A stretch of DNA of 64,000 nucleotides from Halalkalibacter oceani (GTDB lineage Bacteria > Bacillota > Bacilli > Bacillales > Bacillaceae_D). Shown here in pieces: positions 25,266 to 35,143 of the stretch. The stretch covers positions 400,597 through 464,596 of the forward strand of contig NZ_JAMBOL010000002.1 of assembly GCF_023715605.1 (NCBI RefSeq), read 5' to 3'. Below the pieces are notes generated by a model. It was not told the DNA's origin. It ran no database searches and worked only from the letters and a program-made list of their open reading frames with translations. Position numbers and translations under genes: made by a program. Position 1 is the stretch's first letter; every line of letters begins with the position of its first letter.

Positions 25266-25310
25266 AAGGCTGAGTCAAAAACGGGAATTCCGTTTGACTC
25301 AGCCTTTTTT
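25266..25310 (+). terminator. Intrinsic terminator after htpX
   Basis: AAGGCTGAGTCAAA pairs perfectly with TTTGACTCAGCCTT, followed by further T. Confidence 0.88.
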
Positions 25311-25420
25311 AGTGTTGATCATGGCCGGGCGCTGAGCCACTATTCTTTTGTTTTGCGACTGGCGTGTAGTATGATGTAGCGTGAGACAGTTGACGCTTTG
25401 GAAAGAGGGATTTTGACATT

Positions 25421-27322
25421 ATGAAGCATTACACGGTTGGAATGGCGGGCCATATTGATCATGGCAAAACGACGCTGACGAAGGCATTGACCGAGGTTGA
25501 TACGGATCGTCTTAAAGAAGAAAAAGAACGGAATATTTCGATTGAGCTCGGCTATGCGCCGCTTACATTGACGGCTCAAATGGAAGTGTCTTTAATTGAC
25601 GTCCCGGGGCATGAACGGTTTATTCGGCAGATGATCGCCGGGGTGGCCGGTATTGATCTTGTCATCCTTGTTGTCGCCGCGGATGAAGGGGTGATGCCGC
25701 AAACGCGGGAACATCTCGATATTCTCCGCCTTCTTGGTATTGAAAAAGGAATCATTGTCATGACGAAAATCGATCGCGTCGATGAAGAGGGGCGTGAACT
25801 GGCAGAGCTTGATATTCGCGACGCTGTCGAAGGGACGTTTCTCGAAAAAGCCGAGCTGTTTTATGTCGACAGTGTAACGGCGTCCGGAATCGCTGAATTG
25901 AAGGAAGGGCTGATCAGACAGCTGCAAGAGACAGAAAGCCGTGAGTCCGGCGGCGCTTTTCGTTTGCCGATTGATCAGGTTTTTACTGTGCATGGACAGG
26001 GAACAATTGTACGAGGGACGGTATATGAAGGTGCTGTTTCGGAAGGAGATATGCTCGAACTATTGCCGCAAAACAAGCTCGTGCGCGCCCGCCAGCTCCA
26101 AGTCCATCATCAGGCGCGCAAGCAAGGGCAAGCGGGTCAGCGTGTCGCCATTAACCTTGGCGGAATTAGCAAAGAGGAGATCAGGCGCGGCGATGTTCTG
26201 GCGAGCAGCGGGCAGTTTGAAACGACGACAACGATTGATATTGCGTTAACGACGGTTGCGTCGCTTAAGCTGCCAGTCAAGCAACGGAGCGCGGTGAAGC
26301 TTCATCTCGGCACGGCTGAAGTTTTCGGAAAGATTGTCTTTTTTGACCGTAATGAGCTGACGGAAGGGAACAGCGAGCTTGTTTGCCAGCTGCGACTTGA
26401 CCGTCCACTCGTGACGAAAAGAGGGGACCGTTTTATTTTACGGCGGCCGACACCGATGGAAACGATCGGTGGCGGTGTCGTGATCGATCCCGAAGCGGGC
26501 AGCTATCGATTCGGACAGGAAACGGTGAACATGCTCGAACAAAAAAAGACAGCGACACCGGAGGAGCGGCTTGATCAGCTTCTATTAGACAAGAAGCTCG
26601 TCGACGTTTCTGAAGCTGGTGCCGTTTTGCAGCTGACGGAGCCGGCTTTTTACGAATGGGCAGACGAGCATCAAGCGATTGTTGTAGTAGCCGGAGCGGT
26701 GACGAGCAAAAGCGTACTTGCTGCGCTGCGGCAGGAGCTGCTTGCTGAGCTGACGGAGTATCACCGCGCGCATCCGTTGCGGACCGGCGTAAAAAAAGCC
26801 GAGCTGCTGCAAAGCTATCAAAGGCGTTATCCGGCCCGTTTACTGGAGTGGCTGCTTGAACATTCGCGAGAAGAAGCATTTGAACGGCGAGGTCCATATG
26901 TCGCCCTCATGATCCATACCGCTCATCCGCCGGCGCAGTGGCAAAAGCGGGTCGAGCAGGCGCTTGCGGCGGTCAAAGAGGAAGGGATGAACGTCACGCC
27001 ATTAACGGATCATTTTGAGCGCCAGCAGCTGCCAGCTTCCTTGATCGACGAGCTGACCCACTATGTGCATGAGACAGCGCGATTGTATCAGCTTGATGAC
27101 AAGCATTCGGTTGATGTAGAAGTCTTCAATGACTATGTGAATCGCTTGAAAGCAGGGACGGGTGCCGAGTTCACCTTGCAGGAGGCGAAGGAAATCAGCG
27201 GTCTGTCGCGCAAATATCTCGTTCCATTTTTAGAAAAAATGGATCAGATAGGACTGACGTCGCGGCAGGAGCAGCTGCGCAGATGGCGTGATAAAGGAGA
27301 GTCAAAAGAAAATGAAGCTTAA
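25421..27322 (+). CDS. selB: Selenocysteine-specific translation elongation factor SelB
   Basis: A 633-residue GTPase that brings Sec-tRNA-Sec to UGA codons with a downstream SECIS hairpin. The G motifs are [10 protein letters not shown] (G1, residue 11), DVPGHE (G3, near 60) and MTKID (G4, near 113). Beta-barrel domains follow to about residue 350, then four winged-helix domains, ending with [19 protein letters not shown], the conserved SECIS-binding C-terminal module. The neighbouring glycosyltransferase overlaps its end by 11 bp. Confidence 0.95.
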   Translation: MKHYTVGMAGHIDHGKTTLTKALTEVDTDRLKEEKERNISIELGYAPLTLTAQMEVSLIDVPGHERFIRQMIAGVAGIDLVILVVAADEGVMPQTREHLDILRLLGIEKGIIVMTKIDRVDEEGRELAELDIRDAVEGTFLEKAELFYVDSVTASGIAELKEGLIRQLQETESRESGGAFRLPIDQVFTVHGQGTIVRGTVYEGAVSEGDMLELLPQNKLVRARQLQVHHQARKQGQAGQRVAINLGGISKEEIRRGDVLASSGQFETTTTIDIALTTVASLKLPVKQRSAVKLHLGTAEVFGKIVFFDRNELTEGNSELVCQLRLDRPLVTKRGDRFILRRPTPMETIGGGVVIDPEAGSYRFGQETVNMLEQKKTATPEERLDQLLLDKKLVDVSEAGAVLQLTEPAFYEWADEHQAIVVVAGAVTSKSVLAALRQELLAELTEYHRAHPLRTGVKKAELLQSYQRRYPARLLEWLLEHSREEAFERRGPYVALMIHTAHPPAQWQKRVEQALAAVKEEGMNVTPLTDHFERQQLPASLIDELTHYVHETARLYQLDDKHSVDVEVFNDYVNRLKAGTGAEFTLQEAKEISGLSRKYLVPFLEKMDQIGLTSRQEQLRRWRDKGESKENEA

Positions 27323-28349
27323 GCATCTCTTCTTTTTTACACCTTATTACGAACAAAATCGCGGGAACTCGACGACAGCGAAGCGAATTGTCGCCGGGCT
27401 CGTGGCAAGAGGCATCAAGGTTACGGTCTTTCCCTATGAAGAAGCAAGCTGGGACGAGGAGTGGGACGAGCGCTTTGCCGAGGCTGATCTGTATCATATT
27501 CTTCATTTAAGACGTTTTGCCGAATGGCGTAAGCAAAGGGACGGGCTTGAATTTTTAAAGCCTTATGTCCTGACATCAGGAGGCACTGACGTCAATGAAG
27601 ATTTGAAAAACAGAGAGGCGGCGAAGCTGATTCAGTCCGTCACGACCCAATCGTGCGCGATTACCGTTTTTAGTGAGGATGGGCGAAGCAAGCTGCTTCA
27701 TGCCTATCCTGAATTAACTGAACGAATTTATGTCATTCCGCAGAGCGCGTGGCTACCGGACCCGGATTATGAAATGCAGATACCGATACATCCGGGTTGG
27801 CCGAAGCTGCTACTGCCGGCCGGCTTGCGTCCCGTAAAGGATGTCTTTTACATATGGGACGAATTAAAGCGCATGCGGGAAAAATGGCCGGAGCTGACGT
27901 TTACGATCATCGGCGCGGCGTTGGATGAAAAGCTGTTCGCAGAGGTGGAGCGGCGCCGGCAAAAATATGACTGGTTTCACTATATTCAGGAAGTGCCGCT
28001 TGCCTGTATGCGCTCTGTGTACGAGCAGTTCGATCTTGTATTGAATTTGTCAAAGTCTGAAGGGCAGCCGATGGCGTTGCTGGAAGCGATGGCGTTCGGT
28101 AAACCGGTTGTGGCCCGGCGGAACCCGGGAAACGAAAGCATTATTGTAGATGGTGAGACAGGGGTGCTGTTTGATCAGCCGGGACAGTTTCCCGCCCTCA
28201 TCGAACAAGTGCTGGAGCGTGATGAGTGGCGCCGGCAGCTGACCGAACGGGCCCGGCTGTTTGTTGAAGCGAAGCATTCCGTCGAGCAGGAAATCGCGGC
28301 GTTGCTTGCTGTGTATGATCACTGCCTGCAGCAGGTAAGCAGAAAGTGA
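27312..28349 (+). CDS. Glycosyltransferase, GT4-like
   Basis: A 345-residue GT-B-fold glycosyltransferase. The C-terminal donor-binding segment reads SEGQPMALLEAMAFGKPVV near residue 245, with the EX7E-type Glu pair, then DGETGVLF. The ATG at 27312 lies inside the end of selB (11-bp overlap) and follows AAAGGAG. Such selB-linked glycosyltransferase-like genes with a TSGGTDVNEDL segment occur near selenium genes in some bacteria (from memory, unchecked). Acceptor and sugar are unknown. Confidence 0.8.
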   Translation: MKLKHLFFFTPYYEQNRGNSTTAKRIVAGLVARGIKVTVFPYEEASWDEEWDERFAEADLYHILHLRRFAEWRKQRDGLEFLKPYVLTSGGTDVNEDLKNREAAKLIQSVTTQSCAITVFSEDGRSKLLHAYPELTERIYVIPQSAWLPDPDYEMQIPIHPGWPKLLLPAGLRPVKDVFYIWDELKRMREKWPELTFTIIGAALDEKLFAEVERRRQKYDWFHYIQEVPLACMRSVYEQFDLVLNLSKSEGQPMALLEAMAFGKPVVARRNPGNESIIVDGETGVLFDQPGQFPALIEQVLERDEWRRQLTERARLFVEAKHSVEQEIAALLAVYDHCLQQVSRK

Positions 28350-28366
28350 AAGACAAGGATAAATAC

Positions 28367-28395
28367 TTTACAAACGTTTGTCATGGTGGTATTTT
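28367..28395 (+). promoter_or_regulatory. Promoter with operator-like palindrome before the PhnDEC-type operon
   Basis: TTTACA (28367-28372) and TATTTT (28390-28395) are 17 bp apart. The perfect palindrome ACAAACGTTTGT (28370-28381) overlaps the -35 box and spacer, as a repressor site would. Confidence 0.5.
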
Positions 28396-28437
28396 TTACA
28401 AGGCAACACGTGAGAATGATAAGAAGGTGGAGAACAA

Positions 28438-29364
28438 ATGAAAAAATGGTTAGTAGCAGTAGGAGTTGTGCTTGCATTGGCAGGCTGTGGCGGAGGAGAA
28501 ACGGAGCAGCCGACGGAAGGAACGGAGCAACCGGAATCAGAGGGGACTTCAGAGCCGTTTGAAGTCGCTGTGATTCCGTCGCAAACGGTTGGTGAGATGC
28601 AGACTGGACTGGATTTGCTTGAAGAAAGGCTCGCTGATGGACTTGGCAGAGAGGTGAAAGTGGAGTCGTATCCGAATTATAATGCTGTCGTCGAAGCGCT
28701 CAATTTTAATCATATTGATTTAGCGTTTCTCGGCCCTCTAACGTACGTCATCGCTCATGAACAGAGCGGGGCAAAAGCGATTGTTACACAGGAAGTGGAG
28801 GGCAGTCCATATTATTATTCCTATATTATTACGCATGCCGATGCGCAGTGGGAATCACTCGATGAGCTGTTAGAGGATGCGGCTGAAGTTGATTTAGCTT
28901 TTGCCAGCATTTCCTCGACGTCAGGTCATTTAATGCCGGGGCTTGAGCTGCGTCAGCGCGGTTACTATGAGAGCGAGGATCAGCATCAATTTAATCAGGT
29001 TCAATTTGCCGGTTCACATGATATTGTCGCTTCGCTCGTTCAGGAGCAAACGGTCGATGCCGGCGCGATTGACAGCGCGATTTTGGAAGCGTTGATGAAG
29101 GAAGCGGATGCCAACGGCGGTTCCTTGCGCGATGATGTGAAGGTCATTTGGCAATCGGAGCAGCTTTATCAATATCCATGGGTCGTTCCGTCTGAAATGG
29201 ATGACGAGACGATTGCCGCTATTCAAGAGACGTTTTATCAAATTGATGATCCGGAAATCCTGCAAATTTTCGGTGGAGCCTCTGCTTTTGTCGAAGCCGA
29301 TCACAGCAAGTATGCTGACGTGCTAGAAGCCGCCCGGGAATTTGATATGCTGACATTGGAATAG
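28438..29364 (+). CDS. Phosphate/phosphonate-type ABC transporter binding lipoprotein (PhnD family)
   Basis: A 308-residue binding lipoprotein. The signal MKKWLVAVGVVLALAGC ends in the lipobox LAGC, followed by a Glu/Thr-rich linker. The PhnD domain has VIPSQTVGEMQTGLDLLEERL near residue 41, LAFLGPLTYVIAHEQ near residue 97 and a SISSTSGHLMPG loop near residue 160, which in relatives binds the oxyanion. The permease and ATPase follow. The ligand could be phosphonate, phosphite or another oxyanion. Confidence 0.88.
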   Translation: MKKWLVAVGVVLALAGCGGGETEQPTEGTEQPESEGTSEPFEVAVIPSQTVGEMQTGLDLLEERLADGLGREVKVESYPNYNAVVEALNFNHIDLAFLGPLTYVIAHEQSGAKAIVTQEVEGSPYYYSYIITHADAQWESLDELLEDAAEVDLAFASISSTSGHLMPGLELRQRGYYESEDQHQFNQVQFAGSHDIVASLVQEQTVDAGAIDSAILEALMKEADANGGSLRDDVKVIWQSEQLYQYPWVVPSEMDDETIAAIQETFYQIDDPEILQIFGGASAFVEADHSKYADVLEAAREFDMLTLE

Positions 29365-29370
29365 ATCGCC

Positions 29371-30132
29371 ATGGTATGGTTTCGGAAACGGTATATCGTT
29401 TATGTGATTCTGCTCATTGTCGCCTGCTGGTGGAGCATGCGGATAACGGGATTTGACTTTCGCCAGCTTACCGAGCTCGGCAACATGTTTGAGATGCTGG
29501 CGACCCGCTTTTTTCCAATCGAATGGTCACTTTTGCCGAGAATGGCCTATCATAGCATTGTCACATTGGCCGTCGCTTTTTTAGGCTCGCTGTTCGCTCT
29601 TATGATTGCGCTGCCTGTCAGCTTTCTCGCCGCGCAAAATACGAGCGGTTCAATTGGAGTGTACGGAACGAGCCGCTTTCTGTTAAGCGGCTTGCGTTCG
29701 ATTCCTGAAATTGTCTTCGGGCTGCTTTTTGTTACGGTTTTAGGCCTTGGCCCATTTGCAGCGGTGCTGGCAATCATTCTTCATAATATCGGCGTGCTCG
29801 GCAAGCTGATCGCCGAGCTGATCGAATCAGCCGACCCCGGTCCGCAGGAAGCGATGAAGTCCATTGGCGCGACGAAATGGGTCGCCAACTTATTTTCGAT
29901 TTTGCCGCAAATATGGCCCAATGTTCTTTCGCATTATTTCTACCGGTTTGAAGTGGCGATCAGAACGTCGTTGATTCTCGGTTTTATTGGCGGCGGAGGA
30001 ATCGGCCAGCAATTATTTAATCATTTTCAGAGCTTTTATTACACGGCGGTTGCCCTTGATATTATTTGTATCATGGCGCTTGTGCTTCTCGTTGATTTTA
30101 TTGGCGGGCGGATCCGAGCGCGGGTCATTTAG
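29371..30132 (+). CDS. Phosphonate-type ABC transporter permease (PhnE family)
   Basis: A 253-residue permease with about six hydrophobic segments. The EAA-type loop that contacts the ATPase is visible as EAMKSIGATKWVANLFSILPQ near residue 158, and the family-typical RTSLILGFIGGGGIGQ near residue 200. It starts 6 bp after the binding-protein gene. Confidence 0.9.
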   Translation: MVWFRKRYIVYVILLIVACWWSMRITGFDFRQLTELGNMFEMLATRFFPIEWSLLPRMAYHSIVTLAVAFLGSLFALMIALPVSFLAAQNTSGSIGVYGTSRFLLSGLRSIPEIVFGLLFVTVLGLGPFAAVLAIILHNIGVLGKLIAELIESADPGPQEAMKSIGATKWVANLFSILPQIWPNVLSHYFYRFEVAIRTSLILGFIGGGGIGQQLFNHFQSFYYTAVALDIICIMALVLLVDFIGGRIRARVI

Positions 30133-30162
30133 CCGTAGACGATCAGGAAGGAGAGGGTGTCG

Positions 30163-30897
30163 ATGTTGAAGCTGACCGATGTCGTAGTCCGCTATCCGAA
30201 GGTGGCGGAGCCGGCGCTCGACCGGCTCTCGTTATCATTTGAACGGGGAGAGTTTGTTTGTGTGCTCGGAAAAAGCGGAGCTGGAAAATCAACCTTCGTC
30301 CGGACGATTAACCGTCTTCAGCCCGTCTCCTCCGGTTCGATTCACTTTGAAGGACAGGAGCTGACGACGTTGTCTGAAGCGCAGATGAGAGCGGTCAGAC
30401 AGGAAATGGTGATGATTTTTCAGCATTTTCACTTAATCCCGCGAATGACGGCTTTTCAAAATACGCTGACCGGCTTATTTGGCCGGCGGCCGGCGTTGAA
30501 AAATCTGCTCGGTTTGTTTTCAAAAGAAGAAAAACAGCGCGGGCGGCTGGCGCTGGAGCAGGTCGGCCTCGAACGCCACGGTGACAGGCGGGTTGAAGCG
30601 CTCAGCGGCGGACAGAAGCAACGGGTTGGCATCGCGCGCGCCCTGCTTCAGGAGCCGAAGCTGCTGCTTGGAGATGAGCCGGTGGCGAGCCTTGATCCAG
30701 TGACGTCGCGTCATATTTTCACGCTTTTACGTGATATTCATCAGAAAAAAGAGCTGCTATCGATTGTCAATGTTCATGATGTCAGCCTGGCGAAGGAATT
30801 TGCGACGCGGATCATCGCCTTAAAAGACGGGCAGCTGCTTTTTGACGGCAAGCCTGAAGAGCTTGATGAGGCGACGTTTTCCGCGATTTATCAGTAA
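30163..30897 (+). CDS. Phosphonate-type ABC transporter ATPase (PhnC family)
   Basis: A 244-residue ATPase. Walker A is GKSGAGKSTFVR near residue 36, the signature is LSGGQKQRVGIARAL near residue 146, Walker B is LLLGDEPVASLDP near residue 167 and the switch His lies in IVNVHDVS. The ATG at 30163 is 9 nt after GGAAGGAG; a GTG at 30157 is too close to it. The gene order D-E-C with a single permease is complete for an importer. Confidence 0.92.
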   Translation: MLKLTDVVVRYPKVAEPALDRLSLSFERGEFVCVLGKSGAGKSTFVRTINRLQPVSSGSIHFEGQELTTLSEAQMRAVRQEMVMIFQHFHLIPRMTAFQNTLTGLFGRRPALKNLLGLFSKEEKQRGRLALEQVGLERHGDRRVEALSGGQKQRVGIARALLQEPKLLLGDEPVASLDPVTSRHIFTLLRDIHQKKELLSIVNVHDVSLAKEFATRIIALKDGQLLFDGKPEELDEATFSAIYQ

Positions 30898-31007
30898 GAA
30901 AAAAATGAAGCAGGGCGTCATCCAATCTTTTCAATAAAAAGATGAATTTTACTCATGTTTTCCTTTTTGTCGGGCACACTTGTATTGTACAAAAAGGAGG
31001 GATTTGA

Positions 31008-32612
31008 GTGAAAAAGAAGGACGAAGAGCATCACACGGAACCGCTTGGCACCGGGGAGTCGGGCGAATCGCTAACGAATCGGCAGGGACATCCGGTAACT
31101 GACAATCAAAACGTAAGAACGGTCGGCAACAGAGGTCCGACGACGCTGGAAAACTACGATTTTCTCGAAAAAATTTCGCATTTTGACCGAGAGCGGATTC
31201 CGGAGCGTGTCGTCCATGCCCGCGGAGCCGGGGCGCATGGCTATTTTGAAGCGTACGGGAAAGTCGGTGACGAGTCGCCCGCGCTTTATACACGGGCGAA
31301 GCTGTTTCAGGAAAAAGGGAAAAGAACGCCGGTATTTGTCCGCTTTTCAACGGTCGTCGGTGCACGTGAATCAACAGAAACAGCACGGGATCCTCGTGGG
31401 TTCGCCGTGAAATTTTACACGGAAGACGGCAACTGGGATCTTGTCGGTAACAATTTAAAGATTTTCTTTATTCGTGATCCGCTTAAGTTTCCTGATATGA
31501 TTCATGCTTTTAAGCCCGATCCGGTGACGAATATTCAGGATCCTGAGCGGATGTTTGATTTCGTATCGCAGTCTCCGGAAGCGACACACATGATCACCTT
31601 CGTATTCTCGCCGTGGGGCATACCGGCCAATTACCGGCAAATGCAAGGCTCTGGCGTCAACACCTACAAATGGGTGAATGAAAAGGGTGAAGCGGTGCTG
31701 ATCAAGTATCATTGGGAGCCGTTAAAGCAAGGTATTAAAAACTTAACGCAAAAGGAAGCGGAGCACATTCAGGCGACGAACACGAACCATGCGACACAGG
31801 ATTTGTTCGAAGCGATTGAGAATGGCGACTATCCTGAATGGGAGCTCTGTGTGCAAATGATGAGCGACGAGGAGCACCCGGAGCTTGATTTTGATCCGCT
31901 CGATCCGACAAAGCTCTGGCCGGCGGAGCAGTTTCCTTTCCTTCCTGTCGGCAAGATGGTGCTAAATAAAAACCCTGAAAATTACTTCAATGAAGTTGAG
32001 CAGGCGGCGTTTGGCACCGGGGTGCTCGTCGACGGGCTTGATTTTTCAGATGATAAGCTTCTTCAAGGTCGCACTTTTTCCTATTCCGATACCCAGCGTT
32101 ACCGTGTCGGCTCAAATTATTTACAGCTGCCGATTAACTCGCCGGAAAAACGCGTGGCGACAAACCAGCAGGGCGGTCAAATGGAATACCATGTTGATAC
32201 CGCTCCAGGTCAAAATCCGCATACGAATTACGAGCCGTCGTCATTAGGCGGGCTGAAGGAAGCGGAGCAGATCGGCGACGTCCATAAACCGCACTACGAC
32301 GATAAGCTCGTCCGCGAGCCGATTGACCGGCAGAATAACTTCGGGCAGGCCGGCGATACGTACCGCAGCTTTGAGCCGTGGGAGCAGGAGGAGCTAATTT
32401 CGAACCTCGTTGAGGCGCTTTCTGTCTGTCAACCGCATATTCAGGAGAAAATGATTGAGCATTTTACAAAAGCTGACGAGGATTACGGCCGTCGCGTCGC
32501 CGAAGGACTGAAGGCGGCAGGAACAATGAGTAAGGAACATACCAGTTCCAAGCAGGCCGACGAAGCCGTCGACGAGGCGCAGAAGCTCGGCCACAAAGCT
32601 GACCGCTACTAG
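31008..32612 (+). CDS. katA: Heme catalase
   Basis: A 534-residue monofunctional catalase that disposes of H2O2. The catalytic His is in [14 protein letters not shown] near residue 66, the Asn in [13 protein letters not shown] near residue 146 and the heme-ligand Tyr in [19 protein letters not shown] near residue 357. A GTG start follows AAAAGGAGG. No PerR box (TTATAATnATTATAA type) is visible upstream. Confidence 0.95.
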   Translation: MKKKDEEHHTEPLGTGESGESLTNRQGHPVTDNQNVRTVGNRGPTTLENYDFLEKISHFDRERIPERVVHARGAGAHGYFEAYGKVGDESPALYTRAKLFQEKGKRTPVFVRFSTVVGARESTETARDPRGFAVKFYTEDGNWDLVGNNLKIFFIRDPLKFPDMIHAFKPDPVTNIQDPERMFDFVSQSPEATHMITFVFSPWGIPANYRQMQGSGVNTYKWVNEKGEAVLIKYHWEPLKQGIKNLTQKEAEHIQATNTNHATQDLFEAIENGDYPEWELCVQMMSDEEHPELDFDPLDPTKLWPAEQFPFLPVGKMVLNKNPENYFNEVEQAAFGTGVLVDGLDFSDDKLLQGRTFSYSDTQRYRVGSNYLQLPINSPEKRVATNQQGGQMEYHVDTAPGQNPHTNYEPSSLGGLKEAEQIGDVHKPHYDDKLVREPIDRQNNFGQAGDTYRSFEPWEQEELISNLVEALSVCQPHIQEKMIEHFTKADEDYGRRVAEGLKAAGTMSKEHTSSKQADEAVDEAQKLGHKADRY

Positions 32613-32615
32613 CTC

Positions 32616-32759
32616 ACAAGGCGATCTTCTTTGTGAGCGAAGCAGAGGAGGAGCGATCGCCAGCAGTTAAAAGGAGAAGGGAAGCGGTTTTATTCCCTGC
32701 TCCGGGCGAGGAGCGAAGCCTCTGCAAAAAAAGAACAAGGCGATCTTCCTTGTGAGCGA
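32616..32759. repeat. Pair of 25-bp direct repeats downstream of katA
   Basis: 32616-32640 and 32735-32759 match at 24 of 25 positions (both begin ACAAGGCGATCTTC and end TTGTGAGCGA, one base differing between). The first copy also forms a small hairpin with the preceding CTC. The stretch between them is non-coding by eye. Confidence 0.6.
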
Positions 32760-32807
32760 TGAAGACGTCCGGACCGCTTCGGGGATGAAACAAAAGGTAG
32801 CATGGAG

Positions 32808-32851
32808 GAGGCTGGGACAAAAGGTTGTTTTTTTACCTTTTTCCCAGCCTC
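32808..32851 (+). terminator. GGCTGGGACAAAA-type intrinsic terminator
   Basis: GAGGCTGGGACAAAAGGT pairs with ACCTTTTTCCCAGCCTC. It is nearly identical to the hairpin at 7865 and, like it, sits directly before a structured element. Confidence 0.75.
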
Positions 32852-32856
32852 TCTAA

Positions 32857-32940
32857 GCTATGAGCGGAACCGCCACGCTCTTTTAAAGCCCGTTGTGAGT
32901 GGGTTTCTCACAACGGGCTTGTGGCGTGTGAAGCCATTGC
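32857..32940 (+). repeat. Structured hairpin element, copy 3 (intact)
   Basis: Nearly identical to copy 1. P1 is GCTATG with CATTGC (one mismatch), P2 is CGCCAC with GTGGCG (perfect, where copy 1 has a mismatch) and P3 is the same 14-bp stem with loop TGGGTTT. The internal loops are AGCGGAAC and TGTGAAGC. The similarity to copy 1 covers the flanking terminator and a downstream TTTTGTCTCAAGC, about 162 bp in all. Confidence 0.75.
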
Positions 32941-33081
32941 CAGTAGGTCCAAAGCTAGTTTTGTCTCAAGCCCTTTTTTTCATTCGAAATGATAAGATAA
33001 GCTGTAATTTGAAAAAAAGTGTAGGGGTTAGGTCAACCGCTGTCGTCTATTATATGTGCGACGTAAAAAGGGGGGAGAGAG

Positions 33082-33624
33082 ATTAGCGATCGGATTTTAC
33101 TAGAGAAAATGAGAAGCGGCGATGATCATGCCTTCAGGCTCATTGTGGAGAAATATCGCACAGAGCTTTTCCGCGTCATCTACGCGATTTTGCGTGATCA
33201 GAAGGATGCTGAAGATGCGACGCAAGAAGTGTTTATTAAAATCTATCATTCTCTCTCCACCTTTGAGAATCAAGGGTTGAAAACATGGATGACGCGCATC
33301 GCCGTCAATCATGCGATTGATAGTAGAAGGAAACGGGAGCGCAGGCGTGAGGAGATGACCGAGCAGCTGGCGTTTCAAGCGGCGGTTTCAGCCAAGGATC
33401 ACGTTGAAGCTGAAGTGATGCTGACAGAAAAGCAGCGCCTCGTGCGGGAAAAGCTCGATCAATTGCCGGGCAGCTACCGGGAAGTCGTCTATGATTTTTA
33501 TATTGCGGAGAAAAGCTACCAGCAAATGGCTGATGAACAGCAGGTCCAGGTAAAAACGATTGAAACAAAGCTTTACCGGGCGCGTCAGTGGATGAAAAAG
33601 CATTGGAAGGAGGAGGAGTTTTGA
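33082..33624 (+). CDS. ECF-type RNA polymerase sigma factor
   Basis: A protein of about 180 residues with sigma region 2 (AFRLIVEKYRTELFRVIYAI, then DAEDATQEVFIKIYHSL) and region 4 (LPGSYREVVYDFYIAEKSYQQMA and VKTIETKLYRARQ). The first ATG is at 33109, but that would cut the usual N-terminus. The in-frame codons from 33082 read ISDRILLEKMRSGDDHAF, the normal ECF beginning, and ATT at 33082 follows GGGGGGAGAG at a good distance, so a rare ATT start is likely. The stop overlaps the ATG of the anti-sigma gene. It probably drives its own operon; the signal is unknown. Confidence 0.85.
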   Translation: MSDRILLEKMRSGDDHAFRLIVEKYRTELFRVIYAILRDQKDAEDATQEVFIKIYHSLSTFENQGLKTWMTRIAVNHAIDSRRKRERRREEMTEQLAFQAAVSAKDHVEAEVMLTEKQRLVREKLDQLPGSYREVVYDFYIAEKSYQQMADEQQVQVKTIETKLYRARQWMKKHWKEEEF

Positions 33625-34073
33625 TGAATCATATCAGTGAAGAACAATGGAAAAAGTATGTGCAGGACGAGGTCGATCTTTCCACCCGTCGGCAGTACGA
33701 GGAGCATTTGTATCGCTGTGATCAGTGCCTTGAGCTTTATCTGCACGCTGTGGCTGCTTATGAGGAGAAGCTACCGGATGTGACCGATCCAGCTGCTTTT
33801 ACCGGTCAGATTCTTGAAAAGGTGGCGGAACAGCCGAAAGAGATGCAGGCTGAAGCGGCACGTCCATTTTATCAAAGGACGATCGTTCATTATACGGTCG
33901 CCGCAGCGATAACCGTCATGTTCATGACCTCCGGTGTTTTTCATTCCATTACCACTGTCCAAAGTCCGGCGCTCGCGGAAAGCTCGCCTTCGGTAACGGA
34001 GCAGCTTGTTAATAAAACCGTTGCCTGGCTCAATGTCATTGAACAAAAAAATAGGGAGGAGACCGATCAATGA
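33624..34073 (+). CDS. Anti-sigma factor, zinc-finger (ZAS) type, single transmembrane segment
   Basis: A 149-residue protein whose ATG overlaps the sigma gene's TGA. The N-terminal YEEHLYRCDQCLELY carries the His-x3-Cys-x2-Cys core of ZAS anti-sigma domains. Residues about 88-107 (IVHYTVAAAITVMFMTSGVF) span the membrane, and a short outside tail follows. It most likely holds the ECF factor inactive until an envelope signal comes. Confidence 0.85.
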   Translation: MNHISEEQWKKYVQDEVDLSTRRQYEEHLYRCDQCLELYLHAVAAYEEKLPDVTDPAAFTGQILEKVAEQPKEMQAEAARPFYQRTIVHYTVAAAITVMFMTSGVFHSITTVQSPALAESSPSVTEQLVNKTVAWLNVIEQKNREETDQ

Positions 34074-35143
34074 AAAACCCGATATTAGCTTTTTTGCTGG
34101 CATTCTTCCCTGGCGGGGGCTTGCTTTATTTACGAAAGCCGCTTCGCGGGCTCGCGTATATGTTTGGAGAGTTCGGCTTGATTGTGATTTTTACGTTTCT
34201 GTACGCCCATTGGGAATACGGGCTGGCGTTCTTTGTCGTGATAGCAGGCGTTATTCTTTACGTCGTCAACCTTGTTGACACGGCGATTACCGCTTCAAAA
34301 ACGGCTTATCCGACGGCTGCCAATCAAGCGGAGGCAATGAAAAACCCGACCGAAGAGCAGGAACGTTTTTTTACGATTTTGCTATCATTTATACCGGGTC
34401 TGGGCCATTTTCAGCTAGGTTTGATGAATCGCGGTTTGACGCTGTTTATGGCGTTTGTCGGCACGATTATGATGGTTTTCTTCGTGACTGTCCTCACATC
34501 AAGAGAAGAGTTTTTGCTGTTTCTCGCCATTTTACCGGTGATCTGGGTGTATGGTTTTTTTGATGCGATCCATCAGCTGAATAAAAAGCACAAAGGGGAG
34601 GAGCTTATTGATCGCTCGATTCTCGAAGACATCGAATTAAATCGGGTGAATGGGAAAAAGAGCAAATCAATCGCCGTCGCTCTGTCGTTTTTTCCCGGCG
34701 CGGGGCACCTCTATCTTGGACTCCAGCGCCGTGGAATTCAATTAATGGCCGCCTTTTTATTTTCGATCTATATTTTAGACGTACTTAGACTCGGCATATT
34801 TTTGTTCCTTATTCCGATTATTTGGTTTTACAGCTTTTTTGACGGGCTGCAAAAAGCTTCCGCTTACGGGAAAGAGGAACTGGATGATACACCGATTATT
34901 TCTTACTTTCTTAATCAGCAGAAATGGGTCGGCATCGGGCTCATTTTACTCGGGCTTTATTATTTAACAAGTCATATGGCACTGCCGGCGGTAGCACCGC
35001 TGCTCGATGATTGGCTCAACGTCGATTTCAAGTACTGGTTTGATCATTATTTTCAAACGACGATCGTCTGCCTGTTGCTCATTGGTGGAGGGATCAAACT
35101 GCTGGTCGGCAGCAAGCGAAAGAATAAGGAGGACGTATCATGA
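34070..35143 (+). CDS. Membrane protein with three TM2-like repeats
   Basis: A 357-residue polytopic protein. A Gly/Pro-rich TM2-type unit occurs three times: AFFPGGGLLYLRKPLRG near residue 11, SFIPGLGHFQLGLMNRG near residue 105 and SFFPGAGHLYLGLQRRG near residue 205, each followed by hydrophobic helices. The start overlaps the anti-sigma stop by 4 bp, so it belongs to the sigma operon. The function is unknown; it is perhaps part of the envelope response. Confidence 0.75.
   Translation: MKNPILAFLLAFFPGGGLLYLRKPLRGLAYMFGEFGLIVIFTFLYAHWEYGLAFFVVIAGVILYVVNLVDTAITASKTAYPTAANQAEAMKNPTEEQERFFTILLSFIPGLGHFQLGLMNRGLTLFMAFVGTIMMVFFVTVLTSREEFLLFLAILPVIWVYGFFDAIHQLNKKHKGEELIDRSILEDIELNRVNGKKSKSIAVALSFFPGAGHLYLGLQRRGIQLMAAFLFSIYILDVLRLGIFLFLIPIIWFYSFFDGLQKASAYGKEELDDTPIISYFLNQQKWVGIGLILLGLYYLTSHMALPAVAPLLDDWLNVDFKYWFDHYFQTTIVCLLLIGGGIKLLVGSKRKNKEDVS

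Noticed and set aside
30898..31007. PerR box upstream of katA
   Set aside because: No TTATAATnATTATAA-like dyad could be found in the 110-bp gap.
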